Of a stretch of 64,000 nt of DNA, positions 1 through 12,800 are shown piece after piece. The stretch comes from Opisthocomus hoazin (Eukaryota > Chordata > Aves > Opisthocomiformes > Opisthocomidae), in contig NC_134431.1 in NCBI RefSeq assembly GCF_030867145.1, positions 10,369,089 through 10,433,088 of the forward strand, given 5' to 3'. The notes under the pieces are model-generated. The model had not been told where the DNA came from, ran no database searches, and worked only from the letters and a program-made list of their open reading frames with translations. Both the position numbers and the translations under genes were made by a program. The stretch's first letter is position 1; each line of letters begins with the position of its first letter.

Positions 1-2752
1 TGGCGATCTGCTGACTGTAAACATGAATTTCTTCCGGCATTTCCGTCTCGAGCAGACCAAGGGCACACTGGCGTTACCTGGTTTGCACGGCGCCAAACAG
101 AACAGCCGGCTGGCGGACAGGCCAGCGCCCGGGTAGGCAACCCAGAGCCCAAGCTGGGCTCCCCTTCGCCATCCCCAAAAGGGCACCAGAAACAGTTTTC
201 CTGCATCTCCAGCCAGTAAGGGAAGCAGCAAGCGTGCCAGCTCCACGCCAACGCGCTGAGACAGCACCCAGAACTGCAACTGTCCCAGTTTTCTCCTGGC
301 ACTGGCACACAGCTGCTCCAACACAACAAGCCTCAGCAACACCAGTGGATTTTCTTCCCCCTCAAACCAGGGGCTTGGGGACAGCCCGGGCCCAGCTCTG
401 CCCTCCGCCATGGTGACAGCTCGCCCTGGCACAGGGATGCTCAGACCCTCGCTGCCATCCCAGCGCGGCGCTGTGCCCAGCTCGGAGGGGCTGATGCTGC
501 CCAGGCAGGGCAGACTGGCTCCAGCCCTGGCCACTCAGCCCCACGAGCGGAGGTTTGCTGTAGGAGCCCCTTCCCAGCAGCCTGTGGCACTGTGCAGACG
601 AAAGCCCCTCCAGACTCAGTCTCCAGCCAGTCCAAGCTCGCTCGCAGCTTCAGGTCCCGTTTATTTGGATTTCTTAATTAACATACGATCAAGGAATGGA
701 TTAACCACTCCTCTGCCCGTGGTTTAGCCGATGAGCCCTTCTTCAGCCGCGACCCCAACACCTCCTGCAAGGGACAGTTTTAGCGCAGAGGTGTCTTCAG
801 GTCCTTCAGCAGATGCAGAAAACCAGCCCAGCCCTACCCCACCACACAAGGTGGTGGTGGGCAGGCTGAAGGGCCCCAGAGAGCACCTCTCCATCAGATG
901 CCACGCAGTCGATTTATTAAAACCCCCAGCTCTGCTCGTGTCCTATCTCACTTTTCCTCCAAGCTTCTCCTTACCACTCAGCCTGAAAGCAAACTCCCTC
1001 CAAGCGCTGGGAAGATGGGCCCAGCTGCCCCGAGAATCCTGGGATGGGTTTTCAGGACAGAAAATTTTTGGCTGAAAGGCGTCGGGGAGAGGGGGGAAGG
1101 AAACAGATCTTCTGTCACCTGATGGGGAGATGACTCAGAACATCACTGACATCCATGGGCGGGTGGGGACAGGGACCACATTCACCTCTCCGCCTTCTCG
1201 TCCAGCATCGCAGACAGGGAGAACATGGGGCGGGATGCGACTGTGCTATCTGAGGTCCACGCAGGGAAAGGCCTCTGGGCAGAGAGCTGGTCTCCAGCAC
1301 CTCTAGGACTGGTGACCACACAGGAGTGGCACAAAATGAATCAGACAACCCCAGAAAAGGATCAAAACCATCCTTGTAAGAAAAGTTTCCTTCTGAAACC
1401 GTGCAGCCATTGCCTTCAGGCCTGGGGAAGCCTGCCCACAGCTATGCTGCAGCTCTTGGAGAAGACACCCCATGCGCCTGCCTGGCAACGGGCTGCAGAA
1501 CGCATCTGAGAAAACAACCGCCGGCCCCACGGCAGCACGTCAACAGGACACGTTTATCGAGGGAGCAGGCGGCGGCTGCACCACGTGTTAGCACCAGTAC
1601 GAAACTGTGCTCCGATGGACGCAAGAGAATGGCTCAGCAGCTCCCAGGCCAGCCTGCAGGACATCGGCCAGCCCGACGGGACAGCAAAGCGCTGGGCCAC
1701 CGAGGAGAGTGGTGGGGAGGCCAAGGGTGTGTGTCCTCACTCAGGCTGTGCCCAGGACACGAGCCCCACGAGCCCCAGGGCTTCACACACCCGCCAACCC
1801 CCACCGAGCCCTGCGAAAGGCTCCCAAAGCCCAGCAGCAGCCATGGGACATCATCTGCAAACAAAAACCCGCAGAAGTCACCTTGAAAAGCACGCACAGG
1901 TCTCCCTGGGATGTCCATGCTAGGGATGGCATGAGCAATACCAATGACACCTCAAGGAGAAACTCCCATTCGCAAGATTTCTTTTGAAAGGATTGTTTTT
2001 ATAAGAATTAATTGTTGTCAAAGTTCAGTTGAAGGCCAAACCACAAGCCTTGGCTCCTTGCAGGAGTGAGATACGCTGTAGGCAGGCAACAGCCGCTTTC
2101 GGAGGCACGAGCCTTCCCGCATCTGACGGGAGACGGGCGCGCAGCCCCGCCGGCACCAGGCGCTGCCACTCTGGTACCCGGCCACTCCAGCCCCCGCGAA
2201 GCACGCCACGAACAAGCAGACGGGCAGGAGCACGCTCTCCTTCGAAACCCACACTCCTCACCTCCCTGCCTGACAAAACGAGTAGGATTTCCGTCAGAGA
2301 GCGAGTGCAGACCACAAACACTTGGGCAACGCTCCGCTGCTTCAAAGCAAACTCTCCGGGACAGGCGGGCGGCGAGGCCGGGAGGCAGGCGGCTCGCTGC
2401 CCCCCGCTCGGCCCCGCCACCCGGGCAGCCCCACGGGGAGCACGGCCGGCCCCTCCCGCGGCCCCTCCGCGCACCGAGGGCCGGCAGCCCCGCCGCGAGA
2501 GGCACGAGTGGGCACCGGCCACCGGCCACCCCCAGGGGCAGCCCCTCCCCGTTCCCCAGCCGCGGGCTCTCCCCGGCGCCGGCGGGAGGCGAGGACGCGC
2601 CGCCCGGCGCCGAGCCCCGGCGCACCGCGGAGCCGCAGCCGCCGGGCCCGGGCCGCCCCTCTCCGGGTCGGCGGGTCGCGGATTACTCAGCGTTTGCAAG
2701 CAGAGGACGGCGCGCCCCCGCCCCGCACCCCGGGCCTGGGCCCGCCGCTTAC
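1..2752 (-). other. B4GALT5: B4GALT5 intron 1, 5' part (continues beyond the window)
   Basis: The first coding exon of B4GALT5 ends at 2753 reading leftwards and is followed by GTAAGC at 2752-2747, a strong donor. Everything to the left is therefore intron of a minus-strand gene. No downstream B4GALT5 exon is visible; in the family the next exon continues the stem region after the residues VAPGI. The stretch is GC-rich near the exon (part of the CpG island to about 2340) and otherwise unremarkable. I see no recognisable repeat or conserved exon in it, and the many short open frames have no coding character. Confidence 0.85.
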
Positions 2753-2879
2753 CGATGCCCGGCGCCACATAGACGAAGTAGAGGAAGGAGGAGGAGAGCG
2801 AGAAGAGGAAGAGCGCGGCCAGCAGCGAGCGCCGGGGCAGCAGCCGCCAGGCGCCGCGGGGGCCGCGGGGCCACCGCAT
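2753..2879 (-). CDS. B4GALT5: B4GALT5 coding exon 1 (beta-1,4-galactosyltransferase 5, N-terminus only)
   Basis: This exon encodes the first 42 residues plus one base of the next codon. The ATG is at 2879-2877 and the donor GTAAGC follows 2753. The peptide has a short basic cytosolic tail (MRWPRGPRGAWRLLPRRS), then a signal-anchor segment at about residues 19-38 (LLAALFLFSLSSSFLYFVYV) and ends VAPGI. Human B4GALT5, as I recall it, has the same arrangement, with PRRSLLAALFFFSLSSS and YFVYVAPGI, then V at the exon join. The protein is a type II Golgi glycosyltransferase that transfers galactose from UDP-Gal, chiefly making lactosylceramide from glucosylceramide. The catalytic domain lies in exons outside the window. 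The cytosolic tail is a few residues longer and more arginine/proline-rich than the human one. Identity is supported by both the sequence match and synteny with SLC9A8. Confidence 0.93.
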
Positions 2880-3002
2880 GGCCGATGCGCCGCCGCCCTG
2901 CTCCTGCCGCCGCCGCTCACATGCGCCGAGGCCCGGCGGGAGGCGCCGCGCCGGGGCCGCTCCGAGCCGCCGCCCGCGCCCAGCGCCGCCGCATGGAGCC
3001 GC

Positions 3003-3084
3003 CGCGGCGGGGCGGGGCGGAGGCGCGCGGCGGGGCGGGGCGGAGGCGCGCGGCGGGCGGCGAGGGGCGGGGCGGGGCGGGGCG
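3003..3084. promoter_or_regulatory. Tandem GC-box (Sp1/KLF) array in the B4GALT5 promoter
   Basis: The core GGGGCGGGG recurs at least four times. The first two copies are part of a near-exact ~24-bp tandem repeat (GGCGGGGCGGGGCGGAGGCG), followed by GGGGCGGGGCGGGGCGGGGC at about 3064-3083. Sp1 has been reported as essential for human B4GALT5 promoter activity, so these are likely functional activator sites. That role is inferred here, not shown. The G-rich strand could also form quadruplexes. Confidence 0.65.
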
Positions 3085-3239
3085 CCGCGGGGACCGGCCC
3101 CGGAGAGCCGCTGCTGCGGGGACTGAGGGTGCTCGGCGGAGACCGGCTCGGCCCGCTCCCGGGGGGCCCCGCGGCACCCGGCCGTGGGCACGAGCACCGC
3201 CGGTGGCACCGGGACACCGGGAAACGGCCCCGCGACACC

Positions 3240-3812
3240 CGGCCATCAACCTGTGACACTCAACCATGGCTCCAGGACACCCAGACGTGACCTTGGGACA
3301 CCTGACCATGGGCATGGGCCACCACTGATGGGCCTGGGACACCCGGCAATGGCCTCAGGACACCTGGAGATGGATCTGGGCACCACTGATGGCACTGGGA
3401 CACCCAGCAATGGCCTCAGGACACCTGGCCATGGACCTGGGGCACCCACCATTGGTCCTGAGACACCCAGCGATGGTCTTAGAACACACAGAAATGACAT
3501 TAGGACACCCAGCCATGGTCCTGGGGTACCACTGACCGTCCTGGGACACCCAGCAGTAGCCCCAGGACACTTGGCAATGGCTCAGGGCACCCAGCAATGG
3601 TCCAGGGATGCTCAATGGTCCAGGGACACTCAATGGTTCAGAGACACTTGGCCGTGTTCCTGGAACACCTCAAGACACCCAGCAATGGCTCAGGGCACCC
3701 GACCATGTTCCAGGGACACCCAACCATGGCCCCAGGTACCCAGCAGTGGCTCAGGGCACCCGGCCATGGTCCCGGGACACCCGGTAATGAACCTGGGACA
3801 CCCAGCACCAGG
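3240..3812. repeat. Degenerate ~21-bp minisatellite beside the B4GALT5 promoter
   Basis: About 27 head-to-tail units follow a consensus close to GGACACCCAGCAATGGCCTC plus A. Most are exactly 21 bp, with some of 18-22 bp; many alternate between a CCAGCAATGG and a CCTGGCCATGG variant. Because 21 is a multiple of three, the array gives long stop-free frames on both strands with a 7-residue periodicity. These look like a by-product of the repeat and not a gene, since there is no start context, splice sites or homology. Confidence 0.9.
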
Positions 3813-6800
3813 AGAACAAGGGCTGAGCCCCCCGGCCCCCAGCCCACCAGGCAGCAGGGCTCTGTCTGGACGAGCGCTGGGTGCCCCCCAGACACTGCTC
3901 GGGAGCAGGCGCGGCCTGAGATGGGCACAGATGGGCAGAAGTGAGGAGGGGGCGAAGCCATCACGGTCAGTGCAATGATCAGCACTAGCAGCAATCAGCG
4001 CCCCAGTTGGTTAAAAAGCAATTAAGTAGTTTTGCACATGTTTGTGGGCAGTTCCTCTGCTGTGTGTAGGAGGAGTTGGAAAGAGATATGGAGATGCCTG
4101 AAAACAAAAAAATTCGAGAGAAGATACGCCATCCCCATCAGGGGAGCCAGAAGAAGTAGCTGCAGAGCAGATGGGGCCCAGTCCAGCCCATAGAGCTGCG
4201 TTTTTTGCCTCATTTATGATTGCAGGATCTGTGCAACTCAGACTTTGTTTGGGAGAGAAGGGAGGGAGAGGTCGTTCCTTATTTCACCAACAGACAGAGC
4301 TGAGAAATCCAAGCCCGGGCTCCAGGCCCAGGGAGGGCAGCGGGGCTGTGGACCAGGCGTGCAGGCAGGGTCCGGCTGCCTCTGCCCAGGGTGGGCAGCG
4401 CAGGCAGCGACACCTCCAGGAACGATGGGCTGTGGGGTGGGAGATGGGGACAGAGCATCTGCGAGGACATGGCCGGTGTGTCCCCAACTGCCTTGGCTCC
4501 CTGGGGGTGAGGCAGGGAACGAGGCATTGCTCTACCAGACTTCTGACCCAGCCAGATGGTGACTGCCGGGCTGCGGGCTGGGGGGTGCCCAGCGCCGGCC
4601 CCTCGTCAGCCCGGGCCAGACGCTGGGATAAAGGGCTCTCCAGGTACAGCTGTGCATCATGGTGATCTCGTGAAGGATTAGCCCCTCTTCCAGCCTGGAT
4701 GCAGTAAGGGCAAATGAAGAAAACAGTTCCCACATTTGTCAAATGGGAGAGAAATACACTCCTGTTAGATACATATATTCCCAGAGTAGGGAGGAGATAA
4801 ATACGAAAATAAAGTCAGAAAGAGCAGGGATTAGCAGAAAAGTGGAAATCTCTCTTTAAAAGACAAGGCATCAATTTTCTTAACATGCCAAGGCGCAGAA
4901 GCATCTGAAGGACAGCGGATCCTCAAGAGCCAGGAGGCTGAGGAGGAAAGCAGGAATTTCCCTGGAGAGGCTGCATGAGCTGCATTAACTTCAGGAACAA
5001 GGAAAGTGGTACTTGTTCTTGTTTTCCAGGGCTGCCACTCCACCACTGCCTTCACTGAAATAAATTAAATCCTGAGCGCTATAAATTTCTGGGACCCCAC
5101 AACACCCCAGCAGAGCTGCATGGCCAAGTGGTGGTGAGACTTGCTGTTCGCAAAATAGCTTTTGTCCAACTCCTAAAAGAATGCTTTGGGCAAGGAAACC
5201 CAGGAGGATTTCTTGGGTGGTTTATGATTCGTTTTATGCAGATGTGGTCAAAGGTGAGACAACGTCACAACAAATAATCTAACCTTCTGAGCATATTTAA
5301 TTATCAATGACATTTCTGGAGGAGCCACCCAGGCTGCCACGGTGGAGACTGATATGGAGGGGTGAAGTCAGGGAAGCCCTGGAGCCATGCCGGGACCTGC
5401 CTGCCCTGCTGCCCCGGCTCTGACTCACCTCCCCTCTCTCTCTCTCCCAGGGCTCAGCTCGGCCCCAGTCAACCCACTTCACTTTCCCTCCTTCTTTTTT
5501 GCTTTTTTCCTGTTCCCCTCCTCTCCCTGTCCTGCCTCTCCACTGCATCCCAGCTAAGGGGTTAGAACCACCGGCCAAAGCCAGTCTCCCTCCCTTCACC
5601 CTCTTCCAATGAAATAAATCGGAGTGAAACGGGAAGAGAGGTTTAAAGGTCTCGGATCATTCCATAGGGCCAGGTTAGGACTGCAGGGTGGGACCACTTC
5701 CAAGCAGCGCTGTTGCAGGGAGCACGTGGGTGGCTCATGCCCAGAGACTCCTGGCTCTGTCCCACCACCTTCCTCCACCTGCTGTGCTACAGCCTGCACC
5801 AGCCCCTCCAGCCCCCCATCCTGGGGCAGATGAGCAAAGGCCCCCTTTCTGCAGAGTTTAACATACCGATGGTGCCTGAGACACTTTAGGGAGGGCTTGT
5901 GCAAGCAGCTTTGCTGGCAGCCTGAAGGGGAAGGTAAGGTCTGTTGGTGCATGGCCATGAGCAGAAATGGAGGGACAGGTCCTGCCAGTGCGCCTACACC
6001 CACAAGAAGATGTAGTTGCACCCTTAGAGCATGTCTCCACATAAAAGGCATCCTACATCACTGGTGGGAGAGCTCTGTTTTGATGGCTCAGAGGTGCCCC
6101 GGCGTGAGCGCAGTGCTCCGAGGGAGGGTACGGACACTCTTGCACTGCACGCATCCTGGAGAGGCTGAAGCTGCATATTCACAGTGGCACCGACACAGTT
6201 GCTCAAGCTGTGTGTGGGCGACCAACCTGGCAGTTATCATTGCTCACTCCAGATGAACGCTGGCACGGCCGGCCTGGGCAGACGTCTGGCAGGCCAGATC
6301 CGGCTCCTAGCTGCGAGAGCACCGGAGCTGCCGCGGGAGAATGGCCAGAGGCTGCCCAGCACCCTGCAAGGGGCAAACCCACCTGCCCACAAAGTGCCCG
6401 AGGTCTCGGACTTCGGACAGGCAGTCCCATGTGCTCCCGGGGGCCCGCGGGGAGCCGGCAGGGCTGGGGAGAGCAGGCAGGGTTAGCAGCAGAGCCTGAC
6501 GCAGGAGCTGACCCCAGAGCAGGCAGCCAGTGAAAGGGCTGCTGTGGGGAACATAATCCTTGGGTTTGGGGTTGGAAAAGGTCATTAAAGGGCTGCTCCA
6601 CTCTGACTGCACATCTCTTATTGTTGCTTTACACAGAGGCTCAACGTGGACAATCAAATCTGGGAGGATAATCTTTGTTCTGCTACTTCAGTGAAGGACA
6701 GACTGTAGCAAAGATGTCACAGCCCTTGCTAGCAATTTGCAGTCTTTGTCATGGTCTCTGGAGCTTCTGGCATCTTCAGCCCCAATGGTAGAGACTTTCC

Positions 6801-9800
6801 AGAATAGACTCCATCCTGTGACTGGGAAAATGCCTCCAATTATAAAGGTGAGGACAGTCAGCATCGCACCGTGTCAGCCCTCCAGCTGCTCGGCAATGCT
6901 GTTTGCTTTGGATCTTCCCTGGAGTTTCTGCTGCCAGACGGTTTGTGAGCGAAGTGGGAACCTCAGCTGTGTCGCTTGGAGGGAGACGGAGACTTGGGGT
7001 GGACTGGATGCTGACCAGCTCTCAGCTTTGCAAGAGCAATGTGCTCCCTCTGTTTTTTACTAAAAGACTCTTTGCCACATGGGGCTTGCTCCAGCTCCAT
7101 TTAAAGCCAACAGTGTCATCACCGGCTTTGTGCAGGAGCAGAGCACAGACAATGCATGCATAGCAGGGATGTAAATATCTTCTACATGTACACCCACAGA
7201 CACAGTGTACGCAATAAATACTCACTCAGCCAGCGCTTGCTGTGTGCTGGATCATAGACATAATTATTGATGCAGCAGGTTTTCAGAAAGACACAACAGG
7301 GTGTGTACTTAATTTGGCAATAAGAGCATACCTCAGTGGCCCTGGTATTTTCAGCCGAGTATCAGACCACTGCCACCCACGGGTGCTGCTACTTTTGTCT
7401 CACATCGATGTGTCAGCAGGAACAGAAAGGAAACCAAAGGCAGATATTTGTTTATTAATATGGAAAAACTCCACCGAATGCTGCCAGGTGCTCCTTGCAA
7501 GCAGGATTACTGTAGACCAGTTCTCAGTTTATGCCACCCACTACACTTTCTAACAAGGCTGTTAGGGCTCTGCTCTTCATAGCACCCGTACACGTGCCTA
7601 ACCATAGGGATGGCTCATTCCACCAAAGACAACACATGTCATAGCTCCCAAAAGGAGCCAATATCCACAGAAGTGATTTTGCAAGCTCCATATTCACTTG
7701 GAAGGTGGCTGCCATCAGAAAAATAGGCTAAAATATTAAGCTTGTCACGGCACTATGCAGAGATTCAATTTATTGTGTTGCCTCTGTTTGCGTCAGCCCA
7801 CCTCTGAAGGCTGATGATCTATCCCAGTCAAAGTGGACTTGCGAAAATGCTCATAAAATCCTAGATCCTTTGAGATCTAAATAACCTGTCAAGGGAATAC
7901 ATCAGGCTGTACTTTCCAAAATTTCCCAAGAAAGGAAACTTCAGCAGACAAGAGATAAAATTATTGTGTAATTTCATGTAAGTAATTTATCCAGATTTTA
8001 CAACATCACTTAACTAAGTCCCCCTCAAAAAGCTATGATGAGAGCTGGGCTAAAAAACTGCCAAACAGCCCAAACTGTCTGAGTCAGAAAATAAACAGGC
8101 AATTTTCAGCACACCAGGAGGTCAAGATGCAGATGCCAAGAAATTCTCTACTGGGGCCAGCCTTGTTTGGGGATGGTATGGAAGAGTGCTGCTCTTCCCT
8201 GCTCTGCGAGGGATTGCAAGGACATCAGGCAAAACCAGATGAAAGGGCAGTGCAGGCAGAGATGAAACCCTGCCTAACTCCTGCCAGGTGACAGGAGTGG
8301 AAAAGAAACATCTGGACTATTCAGACACACAGCCGTATTTCAAAACTAACAGCAGAGGCAAGAAAGTGGGATGAAACTCTGCCTCTATTGAAGGCACCTG
8401 AAAAAAGACTTCAGGACTTCACACCATGTGGAAATGTGACTGCCTTCCAGAAATCTGGGGACGAGGACAACCAGGAACAAAAGAACATTTCAGAGGAAAT
8501 TGCTTTCTATTAACTCATAATTACATAATGCAAAATTAACTCGCAAAGGCCAAGAGCTTAATTGGATTCCCAAGTGGGGGAGACAGTTGCATGGTGAATA
8601 AGAATGTTCCACAGCTACATTTAAAATGGTGTTTCACATACAAAATATAAATTCTTCTGCTGTGTAGCAAAAAATACCCATTACCTTTGACAGCTACAAC
8701 CAAGGGGATTTTAACGATGTCCACTCAGTTGCTGACCGGTGCCAAACTACCCAGGTGACCCTATGAAATTACTCCGTCCTGGATGCCTCCTTGCAATTCC
8801 AGCCACACAGCTGAATCCTAATTAATTCTGTGAATATATTTGGATATTCTGCTGGAGTAAAGTATAAAGGCTTCCAGCCATCTTAACCTTCTTCCCAGCT
8901 TGGATTTTGATTAACTGGAATAAATGTTTAATTAGAAAGCCATAGAGCTGAACCTCTTGACCACCCAGGCGCTGCCTCTGTAGTCACTGCCCTTTGATGC
9001 ACAAGTAAAGGGCTTGTAGGACTTTCTTAAAACATGTGCAGCCTTTCATTTCTCTTAAAATCGTAGCAAGGTCGGGCTGTGTTTTGGGGTTTGTCGCTCA
9101 GAAGCAGCGCAGTGAACATTGCACAAAGTGATTCCTGCTCATCCCGGTCTGATGAGGGGAGGGGAGGCTTGCTTTGCCCTCCACAGCCAACAGGAGCTCG
9201 GGCATTTGTTTCCCAGGTCCCTATGTCACTCACGTCCCCATGAAAACCATAGGGCTGGAAAGCTGGCCCTGCTGTCTCACACCTGCCTGCATGCTGCCGG
9301 CTCCCACAGCAATCCCCAAGCAGCGCCAGCCTGGCTAAGTATCTGCTGCGATGCTCTGTAACGTAGCCGCAGGACCAGCTCCTGGTGACGGGCAGCGCCC
9401 AGCTCTGCAGGAGCTGCCAGCTGCGGCGTGGTGGTACCGGTGCGGTGGTACCAGGAAGGATCGTACTCTGGACGGTTTCCTCCTGCGTAGAGCACTGATG
9501 TGGTGCTGACAGGAGCCGGGTAATGTCGACACATGGCATTGTCGGGCTGCACATTGGTGACAGCACCGGGTGAGGGAGGGGCCCATTTCAGCCATGCTCC
9601 CTTTCCCTTCCCTGTAACCAGCAAATCGACAGAGCACTCGAATACCTGCTTAAGAGTCACCAATTTCAGCGGGGATTAGGCATGTGTTAAATCAAGGCTT
9701 AGGAAGCACCTTAGCCTGTGACAGCAATCTGCTAGAACCATCAACACCACCCTTTCGGGTTCCCTCTCCTCTAGGCTTAATTACCGCCTGCTTTTGGCGC

Positions 9801-12800
9801 TGGGACCATTTGTGCCATATGCTTTTATTTTTCTCCGAAGGAGCATTTGCACCTTTACTATATTGATTTTATTCTGAGGAAATCCTAATGGTTTCCTTTC
9901 ATGCTTGAATTTGTTCCTGTTTGCAGTGCGACTTCTGCTGTCGCTCTATAAATATCTGACTCTGAAGTCTTTGCAGGACCGAGCATGACTGAGAGCCGAG
10001 AAGGTGAAGTCAAGCTAAAGAGACCTTTCCCAGCTCTAAAAACAGCTGCTGCTCTTGCTGCTGCGAATGATTTATACCTCATCTGGAGAACAACCGTTCA
10101 GAGCCCAGAATCGTTGCCTCCAATGATTTGTTTGGCTGTGCTGGAGTTTGGCGACTTGCTGTATAATGTTTTTTGCATGGAAGTGTCACTCTGAGGGTGG
10201 TTTAATTGCTTTCAACGTGGATGGTGATGAGAACGCTTTGGAAAAGCTATTTGCATACATTTTCTTGAACGCCAAATGTGTAACTTCCTCCACGCTCAGG
10301 CAGTCTGAGGCTGCTTCCCCGTATTACTCAGCTTCGCTGGGTGCCTCTGAAAAATTAACAACCCGAAATTCCCCAGCATGGAGCGGAAAATGTAACTCGG
10401 GGCCAGTTGGTTTAAATGTAAGATTCTTTGCAACAGACAAGCCAGCAAGACTCTGAATATGGGGTTGCAAACTACAGACACAGACCAGCCCAGGCCCCCA
10501 ACGCTCACGGCTCTACAGCTGGCGCTGCTGCAGAAGTCCGGGGCGAAGCCAGGGCAAGGGCTCAGCACTGCCTGTTCCCAGAGTATTGCCTTGACTTGCT
10601 GAACAGAAGAAAGTCAATGAGCGATTTCAACAGTGCGGGCCAGTGTCAAAGAGCCGAGCCGCCACCAAGGGCAGGGCACACACCTGCTTGTCACCGCACC
10701 CACACTACTGCTCACATACTGCCTGCTCAGATTCTGGAAAGCGCTCACCAGTCATCCCTCCGATGACCTTCACGCAAGGCCAGGAGGTGCCACGCACAAA
10801 TCTCTTGTCCTTTCCTCACAGAATTCAAAGGCACAGTATCTCTCGAGTGGCCTCAGAGGTTGACATAACATCAGTCACGACAATCTGGTCTAAACAGATC
10901 TTTACTCAACCACATATCTCACTCCACAGGGCAGTTCATTTTTGTAATTACTTAATGCTTTGAAGCATCAGCTGTTGACATGAGCAGGACCCTGCCTATA
11001 GGAGTGAAATAGGTATTGATTTAATGTCCTTAGTGCAAGGGATCCTAAAGCACCTGGAAGCAACTTGTTTTGGAACTGCAGCCACCCCCCCAGGTAAGCT
11101 TGCTGCCTGCCTGCATTTCCCCAGATACACGCTCTTTTTCAGCCTAGATGTTTTACCTGGGGAGAAGAGTTATTTACAGCAGTCTGGGATTTGCAGTCTG
11201 GTTGGCAGCGCTGTACGTCAGCCCCAGCTGTTCTGCCACACACAGCAAAAATCAGGAAGAAAAAGTACAGCGTTTTTCTGTCCATCACAGAGTGAATGTG
11301 CTGCAAGACCAACACCTTCTGGAAGCATCAGATTTGTTGTGGAGGTGCAGGGCAGCTGCGTACGTGTGTGTGATGGATCAGCACCTTTCAAGCGCGATGG
11401 ATTTGCTGAGCGTGTACAAACCATCTGCTGAGGAAAGCCACAAAGAAAGGCCCCAGCCCTGGTCCCCCACGCAGGATGGCAGTGGTCCTGTTCACCCATG
11501 GGGAAAGACAGCAGTCATGTCAGGGTGGACCTTGATAGAGGCAGAGCATTTCCTGATGGACACCACGTTTCTGGTGTGACAGGGTTGTTTGTGCTAACCT
11601 GGATACCGCGACACGGCGCCATTTGTGCTGCCAGCCAAATTTGGGCTTGGTTTGGTTTTGCACACGTGGCTGCGTGTGTGCTGTGCATCCATCTGAACAA
11701 CAGGAGCAAGGGCTGCGATCCACGGTCAGGCTGAGCCTGTTCTGATATCTCCTCCAGGGAGCTCAAGCCCTCAGCCCAGGTCCATACCAGGGTCTGCAGC
11801 TGACAGTGCAGAATGACCCAGGAAGCAGGGCAGGGCAGGAAAGGCAGAGCATCACCAGCTAGCGCAGAAACAGCAGAAACTGTAGCAAAGCAGAACACAA
11901 TCCCCTAAACTGGCATTTAATCAAGACACCAGGGCTCATATTTGCTTGCTATGAATAACCTGAGTTGTAACTGCTGTGAGAAATAGTCCAATTAAAAGTC
12001 AGGCTAAATTTTGTAAAAGAAAAAGTGGAAGTGATAGTTTCTTTATTTCTTGCTGTCACCCAGTTAAAGCAGGGTAATTCTGTGCAATTTGTTTGTCAGC
12101 CACACATCCTACTTTCAGGACGGAAGTTATGGAGCTCATCACAGGGTTTTACAAATGAGACTAGGCAGCCTGTGATACAGAGGTGGCCAGCCGTGATGAC
12201 CTAATGGGTCTGCTGGCCCTAACCGCTCAGTGTCCCCAAGCAATCACCACCGCATGATTCACCGGGAAGAGAGGTTCTCCCTGCATTACCAGCGTGACAG
12301 CTGGTTTCAGCCAGGTTTGCAGAGTTTCTCATCTTATGCAACCTCCATTAGTTATTCACAACAGCTGACTGCGGCTAGCAGGCGAGTTTGCTAGGAACGG
12401 TGCCTAGTTACAACAACAAACCAGGCTTGGCTTTGCCATGGGCGTATTTTTCTCAAACCAAGAGAAAAAATTTTACAGCACACAGTTCATTGTATACAAC
12501 CTGGATTTAAGCTGTTTAGTTTGTAAGGGTATTTTAAACTAAACAAACAGCTTTTTGTTAACATTTTCACTAGCGCTGCAAATTTCTAGGTTTAGAATAG
12601 CACTGATCACTCTGAGCCAGTACCGCTTCGCTGGGACGGAGGGATGAGATGTTATATGCCCCAGTCAAAACTCTGGGACCACACAACCATTTTTCTGGCA
12701 GTGTCCCTGAAATTAATCGCAGTAAGTATCAGCCAAAGGCCTAACCCTCGGACTTTCCCTTGGCTTTCAGAGCAGGAGGAGGTGCTGGGTTACAGCTTCA

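Larger units (their letters stand above)
2340..3225 (-). promoter_or_regulatory. B4GALT5: CpG-island promoter of B4GALT5
   Basis: A dense CpG block surrounds the B4GALT5 first exon and extends about 350 bp upstream of its ATG. I see no TATA box in the expected place. GC boxes are clustered at 3003-3084. The architecture fits dispersed, Sp1-type initiation. The exact transcription start cannot be read from sequence and is probably between about 2890 and 3100. Confidence 0.75.

Noticed and set aside
2066-3256. A plus-strand 396-codon open frame and several long frames on both strands over the B4GALT5 CpG island
   Set aside because: They arise because stop codons are rare in very GC-rich DNA. 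Composition is Arg/Ala/Pro/Gly, there is no family, and the true coding exon on the minus strand explains the conserved part.
3184-3978. 264-codon plus-strand repeat-protein-like frame
   Set aside because: The heptad periodicity is the 21-bp minisatellite read in frame; other frames are also open, and there are no splice sites or homologues.
12185-12240. CR1-like tail (GATGACCTAATGGGTCTGCTGGCCCTAACC)
   Set aside because: The similarity covers only about 30 bp and there is no terminal octamer repeat, so it could be chance.
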